Part shown: piece by piece, positions 1 to 8,161 of the stretch
Layout of the letters: each line of letters begins with the position of its first letter
Position numbering within the stretch: the stretch's first letter is position 1
Assembly: GCF_024197615.1 (NCBI RefSeq)
Contig: NZ_JAKUKE010000003.1
Span: 279,192 to 343,191, forward strand
Reading direction: 5' to 3'
Origin: Desulfuromonas sp. KJ2020
GTDB lineage: Bacteria > Desulfobacterota > Desulfuromonadia > Desulfuromonadales > SZUA-540
Length of the DNA stretch: 64,000 nucleotides
Translations under genes and position numbers: made by a program
The notes under the pieces: model-generated
The model's input: only the letters and a program-made list of their open reading frames with translations
Told to the model about the DNA's origin: nothing
Databases searched by the model: none

Positions 1-1179
1 ATTGCCGAGCGTGCCGGCGTTGCCCTGCGCCCGGGTGACGGCGTCATTCACAGCTGGCTGAACCGTCTGTTGCTGCCCGACACTGTCGGTACCGGCGGTG
101 ACTCCCATACCCGCTTCCCCATTGGCATCAGCTTTCCAGCCGGTTCCGGCCTGGTCGCTTTCGCGGGCGCCATGGGCTTCATGCCCCTGGATATGCCTGA
201 GTCGGTGCTGGTCCGTTTCAAGGGCAAGTTCAATCCTGGCATCACCCTGCGTGACGCAGTCAATGCCATCCCTTACTGGGCCATCAAGCAGGGCCTGCTG
301 ACTGTGCCCAAGAAGAACAAGAAGAACATCTTCAATGGCCGTATTCTCGAGATGGAAGGTCTGCCCGAGCTCTCCGTTGAGCAGGCTTTCGAACTGACCG
401 ACGCCGCCGCCGAGCGCTCCGCCGCTGCCGGTTGTATCCAGCTTTCGGAAGATTCCGTTTGCGCTTACCTGCGTTCCAACGTGGCCCTGATGAAGAAGAT
501 GATCGAAGAAGGCTACCAGGATCCGCAGACTCTGCAGAACCGCATCGACGCCGTCAACGAGTGGCTGAAGAATCCCAAGCTGCTCAAGGCTGACGCCAAT
601 GCTGAATATGCTGCCGTTATCGAGATCGACCTGGCCGAGATCACCGAGCCGATTCTGGCCTGCCCCAACGACCCGGATGATGTCAAGCTTCTCTCCGAAG
701 TGGCGGGAACGCCGATTCAGGACGTCTTCCTCGGCTCCTGCATGACCAATATCGGTCACTTCCGCGCCGCCGCCGAGATCTGGCGGGGCCAGAAGTTCAA
801 CCCTGCCGTCCGCACCTGGATCTGCCCGCCGACCCGCATGGATCAGCAGCAGCTCAAGGACGAGGCGCTCTTCTCGATTTACAGCGCCATTGGCGCCCGC
901 ATCGAGATCGCTGGCTGCTCCCTGTGCATGGGCAACCAGGCCCGGGTACCCGATGGGGTGAACATGTTCTCCACCTCGACCCGTAACTTTGATGATCGCA
1001 TCGGCAACGGCGCCAAGGTTTACCTGGGCAGCGCCGAACTTGGCGCCGTGACCAGCAACCTGGGCAAGCTCCCCACGCCGGCTGAGTATCTGGCCGTCTA
1101 CCAGGAGAAGGTCGCGCCCAAGGCTGATCAGGTCTACAAATACCTGCAGTTTGACGAAATGGAAGGATACGGCAAGTAA
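1..1179 (+). CDS. acnB: Aconitate hydratase B, 3' part (5'-truncated by window edge)
   Basis: Converts citrate to isocitrate in the cytoplasmic TCA cycle, using a [4Fe-4S] cluster. The reading frame is open from base 1, so only the C-terminal 392 residues are present; the start lies outside the window. The catalytic domain shows the substrate-binding stretch [11 protein letters not shown] and the three cluster cysteines: one in GSCMTN (codon at 739) and two in GCSLCMGN (codons at 916 and 925), the spacing known for AcnB rather than AcnA. It ends at TAA and is followed by a symmetric terminator shared with the convergent lipoprotein gene. The family assignment is firm; nothing can be said about its promoter or N-terminal HEAT-like domain. 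Confidence 0.97.
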   Translation: MAERAGVALRPGDGVIHSWLNRLLLPDTVGTGGDSHTRFPIGISFPAGSGLVAFAGAMGFMPLDMPESVLVRFKGKFNPGITLRDAVNAIPYWAIKQGLLTVPKKNKKNIFNGRILEMEGLPELSVEQAFELTDAAAERSAAAGCIQLSEDSVCAYLRSNVALMKKMIEEGYQDPQTLQNRIDAVNEWLKNPKLLKADANAEYAAVIEIDLAEITEPILACPNDPDDVKLLSEVAGTPIQDVFLGSCMTNIGHFRAAAEIWRGQKFNPAVRTWICPPTRMDQQQLKDEALFSIYSAIGARIEIAGCSLCMGNQARVPDGVNMFSTSTRNFDDRIGNGAKVYLGSAELGAVTSNLGKLPTPAEYLAVYQEKVAPKADQVYKYLQFDEMEGYGK

Positions 1180-1203
1180 GGCTGCCGTACTCTTTTCAAA
1201 CGC

Positions 1204-1241
1204 AACAAAGCCCCTGTCGAAACCACGGCAGGGGCTTTGTT
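1204..1241. terminator. Bidirectional terminator between acnB and the NlpC/P60 gene
   Basis: A perfect 13-bp inverted repeat (AACAAAGCCCCTG and its complement) flanks a 12-base loop. Its outer A/T bases give a short U run in both directions, so it can serve acnB on the plus strand and the convergent gene on the minus strand. Confidence 0.85.
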
Positions 1242-1272
1242 ATTGGGACGCTGAACAGGCAGGCGATGAATC

Positions 1273-2097
1273 TCAGAAATAACGGCGTCCTCCCACGTAG
1301 GTGCGGGCAAAGAAGCGGTTGGATAGGTTCTCGATGCGAACGGTCTTGCCGGTGCGGGGAGCGTGGATGAACTTTCCATTGCCGATGTAAAGCCCCACAT
1401 GAGTGACCCGCGTGCCTCCCTGGGTGGCGAAAAAGACCAGGTCCCCTTGGGCGAGCGCGTGCTGCTGTACGGATGTCCCCGCCTGATATTGGCTGCGTGA
1501 GTTGCGGGGCAGGTTGAGACCGTTCAGGCGATAACAGACCATGGTCAGACCGCTGCAGTCGAAGCCATTGTTCCGATCCTCGCCACCCCACCGATAGGGG
1601 ACACCGATAAAACGACGGGCCGTTTTAACCAATTCGGTCCCCAGGTCGCCCTGGCCGCTGCGCTGGATGCGACTGTGGGCATAGTCTTCCGGTATGACGA
1701 TGAAGAAATCCTGGATGATGGTGAGGTTATGCAGGCGCTCGGCTTCGCGGCGGGCAGTGTCATAGTGGTCGTGATTGCCGAAGCGGACCTTGTATAAGCC
1801 CGACTCGTCACGGAAGTAGTAGGCGTCAACCCCCTGGGCGGTCAGGGTTGCTTCCAAACGTACGGCATTTTCCAGACTGGCAAAGGCGCCAACCTGGATG
1901 CTGTAGCCCATGGATCCCAAGGCGGCAGGGTGGAGCCCGCCCAGCATGCCGGCGATCGGATCATCCGCTGCCGAGGGGGCAAGGCTTGGGGGCACGCCCG
2001 TGCGATCCGGCATGCACCCGGCCAGAATGCCCAAGATGACTAGCAAAACTCCTTTTGCCGCCCATCCTGTGGCCCGAAAACGTCTTCCCGAAGTCAT
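1273..2097 (-). CDS. SPOR-NlpC/P60 lipoprotein, cell-wall peptidase
   Basis: A 274-residue predicted lipoprotein endopeptidase that should cut peptidoglycan stem peptides. The N-terminus has a basic stretch, a hydrophobic helix and a lipobox (LAGC, Cys28). Residues about 61-135 form an SPOR domain, which in this family binds denuded glycan strands at the septum. Residues about 155-274 form NlpC/P60 with the catalytic cysteine in DCSG (Cys181) and histidines in HVG (His233) and IHA (His245). It is transcribed divergently from the cyclophilin gene. The SPOR plus NlpC/P60 pairing suggests action at division-site wall, which is inference. The mature N-terminus after Cys28 begins with Met-Pro-Asp; Asp at +3 rather than +2 leaves sorting to the outer membrane plausible. 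Confidence 0.9.
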   Translation of the reverse strand: MTSGRRFRATGWAAKGVLLVILGILAGCMPDRTGVPPSLAPSAADDPIAGMLGGLHPAALGSMGYSIQVGAFASLENAVRLEATLTAQGVDAYYFRDESGLYKVRFGNHDHYDTARREAERLHNLTIIQDFFIVIPEDYAHSRIQRSGQGDLGTELVKTARRFIGVPYRWGGEDRNNGFDCSGLTMVCYRLNGLNLPRNSRSQYQAGTSVQQHALAQGDLVFFATQGGTRVTHVGLYIGNGKFIHAPRTGKTVRIENLSNRFFARTYVGGRRYF

Positions 2098-2125
2098 GAT
2101 TCCCCCATGGTGTGCCTCTATCCGC

Positions 2126-2154
2126 TTGCCTCGGCGCTATGCTTTACCTATACT
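2126..2154 (+). promoter_or_regulatory. Sigma-70 promoter for ppiB
   Basis: TTGCCT at 2126-2131, a 17-base spacer and TATACT at 2149-2154. The start codon is at 2195 behind GAAGGAG, giving a leader of roughly 35 bases. Confidence 0.65.
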
Positions 2155-2194
2155 TTCCCGATACGCACGTCACTAAAACCGAAGGAGTTATCCC

Positions 2195-2707
2195 GTGAGC
2201 CAGTCCAATCCCCTTATCCAGATGGAAACATCCCTGGGCGAAATCATCCTTGAGTTGGATGTTGAAAAAGCCCCTATTACCGTCGAAAACTTTATCGCCT
2301 ATGCGCGGGCAGGTCATTATGACGGCACGATTTTCCATCGCGTCATCAAGAATTTCATGGTCCAGGGCGGGGGGCTCACCCCCGACATGCAGGAAAAACC
2401 GACCCGTGCGCCAATTGTGAACGAAGCCCAGAACAAGCTCAAGAATAAAACCGGCACCATCGCCATGGCGCGCACCCAGGAGGTGAACAGCGCCACCGCC
2501 CAGTTTTTCATCAACACCGAAGACAACAAGTTTCTTGACAATGCCGGCACCGACCCGGACAACTTCGGCTATGCCGTCTTTGGCAAGGTGGTCGATGGCA
2601 TGGATGTGGTCTATACCATCGAACAGCAGGCGACTACCAAGGTAGCCGGCTTCGACGATGTCCCCAAAGAACCGATCGTCATTCAGCAGGTGACTGTGAT
2701 CGATTGA
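2195..2707 (+). CDS. ppiB: Cyclophilin-type peptidyl-prolyl cis-trans isomerase
   Basis: A 170-residue single-domain cyclophilin that isomerises X-Pro bonds during folding. It has no signal peptide and so is cytoplasmic. Family signatures are clear: FHRVIKNFMVQGG near residues 48-60 (catalytic Arg in FHR) and the QFFINT stretch near residue 105. The start is GTG at 2195, set by the GAAGGAG ribosome site 8 bases upstream; no ATG lies near it. The CBS-DUF294 gene follows 39 bases downstream on the same strand and may be cotranscribed, though no functional link is evident. Confidence 0.95.
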   Translation: MSQSNPLIQMETSLGEIILELDVEKAPITVENFIAYARAGHYDGTIFHRVIKNFMVQGGGLTPDMQEKPTRAPIVNEAQNKLKNKTGTIAMARTQEVNSATAQFFINTEDNKFLDNAGTDPDNFGYAVFGKVVDGMDVVYTIEQQATTKVAGFDDVPKEPIVIQQVTVID

Positions 2708-2746
2708 CGGTCGCCGCCCCCAATCCGTCTTCGAAGAGGACTCCCT

Positions 2747-4186
2747 ATGCCTGAGGCCAATGTTTTCTTCCTGCCCATCGCGGCTTTCTGCCAACGCGAA
2801 GTGGTGTCCTGTCCGCCCGATGAAGCGCTGGTGAACGCCGTTGGCGTCATGAGGAAGAAGAACATCTCGAGCATTGTGGTGACGGCCGACGAGGCGCCCG
2901 TAGGGATCGTGACGGATCGGGATTTGCGCAACAAGGTCGTCTCGCGCGGCGTGGATCCGAACGCGCTCTCGGTGGCCGAGATCATGAGCAGCCCGTTAAT
3001 CGTGATCGGCGAGGATGAGCTGCTCTTCGAAGCGCTCTATCGCATGTCCCGCCACGGCATCCATCGGTTGGGGGTGGTGGATGCCGGCGGCCGCCTGGTT
3101 GGCATTCTCACCGACTCGGACATCCTGCGATTGCAGACCCGTTCTCCCCATAAAATGGTGCGCGACATTGAGCTGGCCGAAAGTCTGGATGATCTGCGTC
3201 GTTTGCGAACCCGCATCAATGAACTGGTCGTTCATCTCACCGGCACCGGGGTGAAAACTCCGGACCTGGTGCGGCTCATCGCCCAGCTCAACGATCAGCT
3301 GCTGCTGCGCCTCATCGCCTTGCTGCGCCGGGATCGATTTGCCGATCTTCCGTCGGAATTTGCCTTCATCGTCCTTGGCAGCGAAGGGCGGCACGAACAA
3401 ACCCTGGCCACGGACCAGGACAACGCCATCGTCTACGCCGATCATCTGTCCGGCGACCAGGTGCGGCAGCTTGAGGAGTTCTCCCAGGTTCTTATCGACG
3501 CCCTTATCGAGACCGGGGTGCCGCCCTGTCCCGGCGGGATCATGGCCAAGAATCCCCCCTGGCGTCGGAGCTTGCGGGGCTGGCAACAGGAACTCGACAG
3601 CTGGCTGGGCAACATCAGCTCGGAAAACATTCTCAAGGGGAGCATGTTTTTCGACCTGCGCACCCTCTACGGCGATCCCTCTTTGGAAAAGGCTCTAAAG
3701 GAGCACATCTTCGGCAATATCCGCAAAAATGAAGTCTTTCTGGCGCGGGCCGCGCTGAACGTGCAGGGGTTCCGTCCTCCCCTGGGATGGTTCGGCCGGA
3801 TCAAGACAGAAACGAAAGGGCCCCATCAAGGGCTGGTGGATGTGAAAAAAGCCGGAATTTTTGCCATCACCGAGGGGGTGAAAATTCTGTCCCTGCAGGC
3901 CGGGATACTCGATGGTGGCACGCGCGACCGCATCAACGCGCTGGTCGACGCCGGCGTGCTCGAACCCAGGATGGCCGGCGATCTCGAGGCCAGCTTCAAC
4001 TACCTTGTCTTCCAACGGCTCCGCGGGCAGGTCGCGGCGATCAGCCGGGGGGAGACCCCGACCAACCACATCTCCCTGGAGGAGCTCAACCGCATGGAGC
4101 GCGGCCGCTTCCGTCTGGCCCTGGAGGAAGTCAAAAAATTCCTGGAATCTCTTCGCCTGCGTTTTCGCGTCGACCTGCTGCGTTGA
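2747..4186 (+). CDS. CBS-pair plus DUF294 putative nucleotidyltransferase
   Basis: A 479-residue cytoplasmic protein. Two CBS repeats (about residues 15-70 and 78-132) form an adenine-nucleotide-sensing module. A DUF294 nucleotidyltransferase-like domain follows, with LGSEGRHEQ and the acidic motif TDQDNAI near residues 210-227, the same G-S / D-x-D layout as the GlnD uridylyltransferase catalytic core. A helical DUF294 C-terminal domain ends the protein. In many bacteria such genes sit beside an exonuclease of the DnaQ family or acetate-uptake genes; neither is present here. A GAAGAGGA ribosome site precedes the ATG. The substrate is unknown, so protein nucleotidylylation is only a family-based guess. 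It converges with the YitT-like gene with 2 bases between stops. Confidence 0.85.
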   Translation: MPEANVFFLPIAAFCQREVVSCPPDEALVNAVGVMRKKNISSIVVTADEAPVGIVTDRDLRNKVVSRGVDPNALSVAEIMSSPLIVIGEDELLFEALYRMSRHGIHRLGVVDAGGRLVGILTDSDILRLQTRSPHKMVRDIELAESLDDLRRLRTRINELVVHLTGTGVKTPDLVRLIAQLNDQLLLRLIALLRRDRFADLPSEFAFIVLGSEGRHEQTLATDQDNAIVYADHLSGDQVRQLEEFSQVLIDALIETGVPPCPGGIMAKNPPWRRSLRGWQQELDSWLGNISSENILKGSMFFDLRTLYGDPSLEKALKEHIFGNIRKNEVFLARAALNVQGFRPPLGWFGRIKTETKGPHQGLVDVKKAGIFAITEGVKILSLQAGILDGGTRDRINALVDAGVLEPRMAGDLEASFNYLVFQRLRGQVAAISRGETPTNHISLEELNRMERGRFRLALEEVKKFLESLRLRFRVDLLR

Positions 4187-4188
4187 TG

Positions 4189-5052
4189 CTAGTAAATCTT
4201 GCGTTTGGAAAAGGTCGAGCCGAGCACGTTGAAGGTGTTCTCCACGATAAACATGGAGTAGGGATCGCTGGTGAAGACGATCTCCTCCAGCCGTTTGAGC
4301 TGGATATTGTTGATGACCACCATCAGCACGGTTTTTTCCTTGCGATGATAGGCGCCGACGGCGGGCAGGAAGGTCGCCCCGATCTTCATGTGCGACATGA
4401 CCTGGTCAGCGATCTCCTGGGGCTTTTCCGAAATGATCAGGGCCAGCTTGCGCTGGTTGAAGAGAGACAGGCAGTAGTCGACGGTCACCGAGGTGATGAA
4501 GACGGCGATCATCGAGGCGATGACCAGATCGTTGTCCAAAGTGGCGAAGCTGAAGGTGAAAAGGGCGCAGTTGAAGAAGAAATAGAACTTGCCCAGACCG
4601 AGGTTGAATCGCTGGTTGAGAATGACCCCCACCACGTCAAGACCGCCGTTCGAACCCAGGGAACGCAGGACCATGCCGGCCCCTGCCCCGATGATGACGC
4701 CGAAGGTCACGGCGGCATAGAGTTGGTCAGTCAGGTTGATCTGAAAATCGATCACCATGAAAGACAGGGACAGGGTGAGCATGGACAGAAAGCTGTAGCC
4801 GAGAAAGCGCTTCGAGATAAAGATATACCCCAGAACAAACATGGGGATGTTGAACAGCAAATAGATGAGGCCGGTATTGGCAAAACCGGTCTTGTACTGA
4901 ATCAGGGTGGAAACGCCGAACAGCCCGCCAGGGACAAAGCCCTGCGGTTCCCCCAGCGCTTTGAAGCCGATGGCCTGAATGAAGGAACCGATCAGGATGA
5001 GGCCGCAGTTCCAGAAGAGAGAATAGGTAATCAGTGATTTCTTAGGCGACAT
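4189..5052 (-). CDS. YitT/DUF161-DUF2179 membrane protein
   Basis: A 287-residue inner-membrane protein of the YitT family. About five to six hydrophobic helices (residues 10-195) carry the duplicated DUF161 membrane unit, including a glycine-rich FVPGGLFG loop and GSNGGLDV. A soluble DUF2179 domain (about residues 220-285), known as a small-molecule or nucleotide-binding fold, closes the protein. The frame stays open far upstream, but the start is ATG at 5052 because AAAGGAG sits 8 bases before it and the upstream part reads as Arg/Pro-rich non-protein sequence. Function in this family is poorly defined; transport has been suggested. Confidence 0.85.
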   Translation of the reverse strand: MSPKKSLITYSLFWNCGLILIGSFIQAIGFKALGEPQGFVPGGLFGVSTLIQYKTGFANTGLIYLLFNIPMFVLGYIFISKRFLGYSFLSMLTLSLSFMVIDFQINLTDQLYAAVTFGVIIGAGAGMVLRSLGSNGGLDVVGVILNQRFNLGLGKFYFFFNCALFTFSFATLDNDLVIASMIAVFITSVTVDYCLSLFNQRKLALIISEKPQEIADQVMSHMKIGATFLPAVGAYHRKEKTVLMVVINNIQLKRLEEIVFTSDPYSMFIVENTFNVLGSTFSKRKIY

Positions 5053-5129
5053 GTGAAAACTCCTTTGCGGCCCTAGAAAAAACATATCCGGGGGGGCATT
5101 GTCAAATGTTTCCGACGGAAAGTCGCCCG

Positions 5130-5157
5130 TTGCCTCAATCCTTCTTCGCATTACAAT
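5130..5157 (+). promoter_or_regulatory. Sigma-70 promoter for outer-membrane barrel gene
   Basis: TTGCCT at 5130-5135, a 16-base spacer and TACAAT at 5152-5157, about 36 bases before the ATG at 5193. Confidence 0.6.
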
Positions 5158-5192
5158 GGTAGAGTAAGCCCAGCCCGAAAGGTTTTGCCCTG

Positions 5193-6158
5193 ATGCTGCT
5201 CCGATTGCTTGCTGTCTCTGGTGCGCTGTTTCTCGCCTTGTTTCTGGCCACGCCCGTGTGGTCCGACGAGGCAGAGGTTGACCTGCGCTCTGGCTTTCGT
5301 CAGGATGAGCTGCGTTGGAGTATTGGCGGCGGAGGGCTGGATGTCCTTTCTGAGTTGCGCTGGGACAACCTGGAGATCTTTCAGGTACAGGGAGGGTGTC
5401 GCTACCTCTGGGAGCGGCCGGGCGGCGCCTTTGATGGTGCCGTACGGGCCAGCGCCGCTTACGGCTGGATTGTCGACGGGGAAAATCGCGATTCCGATTA
5501 TGCCGGCCCAAACCGCAGCGACGAGTGGTCACGCTCCACTAATGCCGCGGACCAGGGCGAGGTGCTTGATCTGTCGCTGGCCGGCGGCCTGCAGTTTCCC
5601 CTGGCCCGCGGGCAGGCCAGCATCATGCCCCTGCTTGGTTATTCCTACCATGAGCAAAACCTGACGCTGCACGACGGGGTGCAGGTTCTTTCCGACCAGG
5701 AACTGGCCGATCAGTTTTTCGGCGTAGGGGAAGTGACGGTTCCCGCACTCGGGGCTTTTCCCGGGTTGGACAGCACCTATGAGACCCAGTGGTACGGGCC
5801 CTGGACGGGCGTCGAGGTGACTTTCTCCCCGGCCGATCGTTTTTCCCTCGCCGGGCGCCTGGAGTTCCATCTGGTCGACTTTCGAGCCGAGGCGAACTGG
5901 AATCTGCGTAGCGACATGCAGCATCCCAAGAGCTTTGTCCAGGAAGCGGTAGGGTATGGCTTGGTGGGCGAGGTGACGGGGCAATACGCTCTGGATTCGC
6001 GTTGGGCCATAGAACTGGCCATGGCGTACGCTGACTGGCAGGCTGAAGATGGCACAGACCGCATCTATCTTGCCGACGGCACTCAGGCCTCCGCCCGGCT
6101 CAACGAGGTGTCCTGGGCGACTCTTTCCCTGAATCTGGGGATCGTCTTTCGCTATTGA
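5193..6158 (+). CDS. Outer-membrane beta-barrel protein, omptin-like fold possible
   Basis: A 321-residue secreted protein. It has a clear signal peptide (residues 1-24, cleavage after VWS) and then alternating hydrophobic/polar strands typical of a 10-strand barrel. The C-terminus ends in an aromatic residue (FRY), as the BAM insertion signal requires. The stretch DSDYAGPNRSDEW near residues 100-112 recalls the acidic extracellular loops of omptin proteases and of the related Protochlamydia outer-membrane protein family, but the catalytic Asp/His pairs could not be placed with confidence. Treat it as an omptin-like barrel of unknown activity. It has its own promoter and is followed by the convergent agu operon without a visible terminator. 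Confidence 0.7.
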   Translation: MLLRLLAVSGALFLALFLATPVWSDEAEVDLRSGFRQDELRWSIGGGGLDVLSELRWDNLEIFQVQGGCRYLWERPGGAFDGAVRASAAYGWIVDGENRDSDYAGPNRSDEWSRSTNAADQGEVLDLSLAGGLQFPLARGQASIMPLLGYSYHEQNLTLHDGVQVLSDQELADQFFGVGEVTVPALGAFPGLDSTYETQWYGPWTGVEVTFSPADRFSLAGRLEFHLVDFRAEANWNLRSDMQHPKSFVQEAVGYGLVGEVTGQYALDSRWAIELAMAYADWQAEDGTDRIYLADGTQASARLNEVSWATLSLNLGIVFRY

Positions 6159-6188
6159 CCGTCTGCAAAGACTGGGGGCACAGGTGTT

Positions 6189-7070
6189 TTAGTCCCGGTA
6201 GCGCCGGGTCAGATCACCGTACGCCTCAATGCGCCGATCCCGCAGGAAAGGCCAGATACGACGCACCGCTTCGCTACGTTCCCCGTCGACTTCAACCAGC
6301 AGAACCTCTTCCTTCTCCCCCGCCTGGACGACGATTTCCCCCTGGCAGCCGGCTACAAAGCTGTGCCCCCAGAATTGGGCGCCGGCGCTTTCGTTTTCCG
6401 GCGCCGCCTCGAAGCCGACGCGGTTGACGCTGATGACCGGAATGCCGTTGGCGACAGCGTGGCTGCGCTGAATGGTGATCCAGGCCTGCAGCTGCCGCTG
6501 TTGTTCCTCCCGGTCGTCACGAGGATCCCAGCCGATGGCCGTAGGGTAGATCAGCAGGTCGGCGCCGGCCATGGCCATGAGGCGGGCGGCTTCCGGGTAC
6601 CACTGGTCCCAGCAGACGAGCACGCCCAGACGGCCGACGGAGGTGTCGATCGGCGTAAAGCCCAGATCGCCGGGGGTAAAGTAGAACTTTTCGTAGTAGC
6701 CGGGGTCGTCGGGAATGTGCATTTTGCGGTAGGTCCCGGCAATGGAACCGTCCTTCTCCAGTACCACGGCCGTGTTGTGATAGAGTCCCGGCGCCCGTTT
6801 TTCAAACAGCGAGGTGACCAGCACGATACCCAGTTCTTTGGCCAGGGCGCCGAATTCTTCCGTCGAGGGCCCCGGAATGGTCTCGGCCTGGTCGAAACAG
6901 GCGGTGTCTTCGCACTGGCAGAAGTACAGCCCCGTATGCAACTCCTGCAGCACGACAAGCTGGGCGCCTTGACTGGCGGCGCGGCGGATTCCCTCCATGC
7001 TGGCGCGCACATTGGCCTGGCGATCGGCACTGCAGGACTGCTGAACCAGTCCGACGGTGAGATTTTTCAT
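6189..7070 (-). CDS. aguB: N-carbamoylputrescine amidase
   Basis: Hydrolyses N-carbamoylputrescine to putrescine, CO2 and ammonia, the last step of the agmatine route to polyamines. This 293-residue cytoplasmic enzyme of the carbon-nitrogen hydrolase family shows the full catalytic triad: Glu43 (LQELH), Lys116 (YRKMHIP) and Cys153 (VCWDQWYP). The WDQWYPE sequence after the cysteine is characteristic of the AguB branch. Its ATG overlaps the aguA stop by 4 bases (ATGA), so translation is probably coupled. Context with aguA makes the assignment firm. Confidence 0.95.
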   Translation of the reverse strand: MKNLTVGLVQQSCSADRQANVRASMEGIRRAASQGAQLVVLQELHTGLYFCQCEDTACFDQAETIPGPSTEEFGALAKELGIVLVTSLFEKRAPGLYHNTAVVLEKDGSIAGTYRKMHIPDDPGYYEKFYFTPGDLGFTPIDTSVGRLGVLVCWDQWYPEAARLMAMAGADLLIYPTAIGWDPRDDREEQQRQLQAWITIQRSHAVANGIPVISVNRVGFEAAPENESAGAQFWGHSFVAGCQGEIVVQAGEKEEVLLVEVDGERSEAVRRIWPFLRDRRIEAYGDLTRRYRD

Positions 7071-8092
7071 GATAGAACTCCTTCGGGAAACTGCATGGTA
7101 ACGCAGTGCAGGGAGCCGTGCTGCAGAATCAACGGCAGGCAGTTGATACCGATGATTTCGCGCCCGGGAAAGGCCTCGGCAATAACCTGCAGCGCCTGCT
7201 CATCCCGGGCATCCTCATAGGCCGGCACCAGTACGGCCCCGTTGATGACCAGGAAGTTGGCGTAGGTGGCGGGCAGGCGCTCCCCGTCCTCGTCGTAGGC
7301 GGCCTTGGGCCAGGGCAGGGGGAGCAGGCGATAGGGCGCGCCGTCCCCCGTCCGGAAGGCTTGCAGCTCGACCTCCATTTTTTTGAGGGCCTCGAAATGC
7401 TCATCGGCGGGATCGTCGCAGGTGACGTAGACGATGGTATCGTCGGGACAGAGGCGGGCCAGGGTGTCGATGTGCGAGTCGGTATCGTCGCCAGCCAGGT
7501 AGCCGTTTTCCAGCCACAAAAAATGGTTGAATCCTAGCAGCGTCTTCAGCCGGGCCTCGATTTCCGCGCGGGAGAGATGGGGATTGCGGTTGGGGTTCAG
7601 CAGGCACTCCGCCGTGGTCAGCAGGGTGCCGCGGCCATCGCTTTCCAGGCTGCCCCCTTCGAGGATGAGGCCAGGAATCTCGAGGGAACAGGGGCCGAAC
7701 GCCCCCGCTTTGGCCAGGGCCTGATTGACCTGGTTGTCGTAATGGGCGGCGAATTTGAGCCCCCAGCCGTTAAAACCGAAGTCGAGAAGGACAGGGGCGC
7801 CGTCCCGCCGGACGGTGATGGCCCCGAAATCTCTCGACCAGGTGTCGTTGGTGGGGATGGCGTAGAGGCGGATGCGCGTCAGGTCCGCGTCAGTGCGGGC
7901 GAGTTGCGTGCGGACGCGTTCGGTGTCCGGGGCGACGATGAGGACGCGCTCAAACCGGCTGATCTCGGTGGCGAGCCGCTGAAAGACCGGTTCGACCACA
8001 TCCAGGTGCTGTTCCCAGTCGCTGTCCTGGTGCGGCCAGGCCAACAGGACGCCGTCCTGTTTTTCCCATTCGGCAGGCATGCGTATATTCAT
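7067..8092 (-). CDS. aguA: Agmatine deiminase
   Basis: Hydrolyses agmatine to N-carbamoylputrescine and ammonia. This 341-residue enzyme of the guanidino-group-modifying fold begins with PAEWEKQDGVLLAWPH, typical of the family, and has the nucleophilic cysteine in GSLHCVT (Cys330). The WSRDFGAI and DTDSHID segments carry the conserved acidic and histidine residues. An AAGGAT ribosome site lies 6 bases before the ATG. With aguB it gives a two-enzyme agmatine-to-putrescine pathway; an arginine decarboxylase would be needed elsewhere. It lies 69 bases downstream of the DedA-PAP2 gene on the same strand with no terminator between, so it may be transcribed from further upstream. Confidence 0.95.
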   Translation of the reverse strand: MNIRMPAEWEKQDGVLLAWPHQDSDWEQHLDVVEPVFQRLATEISRFERVLIVAPDTERVRTQLARTDADLTRIRLYAIPTNDTWSRDFGAITVRRDGAPVLLDFGFNGWGLKFAAHYDNQVNQALAKAGAFGPCSLEIPGLILEGGSLESDGRGTLLTTAECLLNPNRNPHLSRAEIEARLKTLLGFNHFLWLENGYLAGDDTDSHIDTLARLCPDDTIVYVTCDDPADEHFEALKKMEVELQAFRTGDGAPYRLLPLPWPKAAYDEDGERLPATYANFLVINGAVLVPAYEDARDEQALQVIAEAFPGREIIGINCLPLILQHGSLHCVTMQFPEGVLS

Positions 8093-8161
8093 AGTGGATC
8101 CTTATCTAGTATTAGGTGAGAATCGGGTTTTTCGGCCTCATTTTCTACCACAGTTGACGTC

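Noticed and set aside
3787-5037. Open frame of 416 codons on the plus strand
   Set aside because: It runs antisense through the YitT-like gene and out of frame through the DUF294 gene; the translation has no recognisable domain and is rich in Gly/Asp/His/Arg as expected for a shadow in GC-rich DNA.
5053-5532. N-terminal extension of the YitT-like protein
   Set aside because: The ATG at 5052 has AAAGGAG at good spacing; the upstream part reads as Arg/Pro-rich sequence and overlaps the divergent outer-membrane protein gene and its promoter.
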